This document shows, piece after piece, positions 63,031 through 64,000 of a stretch of DNA of 64,000 bases (positions are counted from its first letter, which is position 1; the number at the start of each line of letters is the position of its first letter). Under the pieces are notes generated by a model. The model was given only the letters and a program-made list of their open reading frames with translations. It ran no database searches and had not been told where the DNA came from. The position numbers and the translations under genes were made by a program. Source of the DNA: Mycolicibacterium sp. P1-5 (lineage in GTDB: Bacteria; Actinomycetota; Actinomycetes; Mycobacteriales; Mycobacteriaceae). The stretch covers positions 62,001-126,000 of the forward strand of contig NZ_NPKT01000019.1 of the NCBI RefSeq assembly GCF_008329565.1, written 5' to 3'.

Positions 63031-64000
63031 GTGGACTTCAGTCCGGACGAAGGGCAGCAGGCTGTCACCGATGTAGTGACGTCCGCACTCGAGCGGGACA
63101 ACAGTTGGGACGCGTTGGTTTCCGGCGGCATCGTGGCGTTCGGTGTCCCGGAGCGGCTCGGCGGCGACGGCCTCGGACTGGCCGAGATCACTGCGGCACT
63201 CACCCAGATCGGTAGGTTCGGCAACGTCAGTCCCGCGTTTGCGACGCTGGGTCTGGGTCTTCTGCCGCTGCTCGACTTGGCCTCCGACGAGCAACAGGAT
63301 CGCTACCTGGCCGGTGTGGCCAAGGGTGCGGTGCTGACCGCGGCACTCAACGAGCCGGGGCATTCGCTGCCCGAACGGCCGGCGACGCGGCTGGCCGACG
63401 GCAAGCTGAACGGCACCAAGGTCGGCGTTCCCTACGCAGAGCGGGCCGAGTGGCTCGTCGTCAGCACCGACAGCGGCGTGGTCGTGGTGTCTCCCAAGGC
63501 TGACGGCGTTTCGCTGACCCAGACCCCGACGGCGAACCACTCCGACGAGTATGTGGTGACCTTCGCCGACGTCGCTGTCGCCGACGCAGATGTACTGGGC
63601 GACAACGAATCCGTGCGGCGGATCAATCAGCTGGCGGTTGCCGCGGTCGGCGCCTACGCGGCCGGCTTGGTGGCCGGTGCGCTGCGGCTCACCGCCGACT
63701 ACGTGGCCACCCGCGAACAGTTCGGCAAGCCGTTGTCGACCTTCCAGACCGTCGCAGCCCAGCTCGCCGAGATCTACATCGCCTCGCGCACCATCACGCT
63801 CGCGTCGACGTCGGTGTCGTGGTTGCTGTCCGAGGGTCGGGACGCGACCGACGACCTTGACGTCCTTGGCTATTGGGTGACGTCGCAGGCGCCGCCGGTG
63901 ATGCAACTGTGCCACCATTTGCATGGCGGCATGGGTATGGACATCGACTATCCGATGGACCGCTACTACTCATCGATCAAGGATTTGACCCGGCTGTTGG
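63031..64000 (+). CDS. fadE28: Acyl-CoA dehydrogenase FadE28 (ChsE2), 3' end outside window
   Basis: The first ~323 residues of FadE28, the beta-type subunit that pairs with FadE29 to dehydrogenate the three-carbon side-chain steroid CoA. Conserved are REQFGKPLSTFQTVAAQLAE and QLCHHLHGGMGMD. GTG start with AAGGAGG upstream, 33 bases after cyp125. The frame is open to the window edge; by length only about 16 residues are missing. Confidence 0.93.
   Translation, partial: MDFSPDEGQQAVTDVVTSALERDNSWDALVSGGIVAFGVPERLGGDGLGLAEITAALTQIGRFGNVSPAFATLGLGLLPLLDLASDEQQDRYLAGVAKGAVLTAALNEPGHSLPERPATRLADGKLNGTKVGVPYAERAEWLVVSTDSGVVVVSPKADGVSLTQTPTANHSDEYVVTFADVAVADADVLGDNESVRRINQLAVAAVGAYAAGLVAGALRLTADYVATREQFGKPLSTFQTVAAQLAEIYIASRTITLASTSVSWLLSEGRDATDDLDVLGYWVTSQAPPVMQLCHHLHGGMGMDIDYPMDRYYSSIKDLTRLL

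Overview
The window is a GC-rich, densely coded chromosomal segment from a mycobacterium, most likely an environmental, rapid-growing Mycolicibacterium-type species. The evidence is gene order and protein identity. Read left to right it follows the M. tuberculosis order panC-panD-coaX-lysS-lsr2-clpC1-...-mhuD-mutY-canB-disA-radA-lpqE-carD-ispD-ispF-cysS-rlmB-arsB2-...-kstR-fadE34-kshB-hsa-...-cyp125-fadE28 (roughly Rv3602c back to Rv3544c), with several substitutions. There are no insertion sequences, phage genes, CRISPR arrays, tRNA or rRNA genes, and no gene-free stretch above 300 bases.

Positions 1-24700 are housekeeping: the end of the pantothenate/CoA genes (panC, panD, coaX), a PLP-dependent D-amino-acid deaminase on the other strand, lysS, lsr2 and clpC1. 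A cobalamin-riboswitch cobalt-uptake unit (cbtB-cbtA plus an odd histidine phosphatase) follows. Next come lpqF and mhuD (heme degradation), a hydrolase, a GlxA-type regulator, mutY, canB, a Pro-rich membrane protein, disA-radA (c-di-AMP and recombination), lpqE, and carD-ispD-ispF-cysS-rlmB. Positions 23451-30964 hold an ArsB-type permease, a metallo-hydrolase, pxpA, a Zn/Mn ABC transporter (znuABC-like) divergent from a LacI regulator, and otsB.

Positions 30971-64000 are a large part of the cholesterol/steroid catabolic regulon. KstR and fadE34 diverge from one KstR box; kshB and hsaA-hsaC-hsaB diverge from two more. The fadD3-fadE31-fadE32-fadE33-aspB operon diverges from fadE30-ipdF-kstR2-fadA6 at a KstR2 box. 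The echA20-ipdA-ipdB-ipdC operon diverges from two SDR genes at a second KstR2 box. The fadA5-(NTF2-like)-ddn-ddn unit diverges from cyp125-fadE28 at two KstR boxes. Together these encode side-chain removal (Cyp125, FadA5, FadE28, FadE34), ring opening (KshB, HsaABC) and HIP (rings C/D) degradation (FadD3, FadE30-33, IpdABCF, EchA20, FadA6).

The most notable departures are: hsaD, the C-C hydrolase that should lie between hsaA and hsaC, is absent; the usual nat position is occupied by a lipase, a transporter and a 3-hydroxybutyrate dehydrogenase-like gene; and an alcohol dehydrogenase plus a two-gene SatD-like/membrane-protein module sits between fadA6 and ipdC. That SatD-like protein shows motifs resembling a nucleotide-cyclase fold joined to a helix-turn-helix, is overlapped by a multi-pass membrane partner, and has a perfect palindrome at a probable leaderless promoter. 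It is the best candidate here for an undescribed system.
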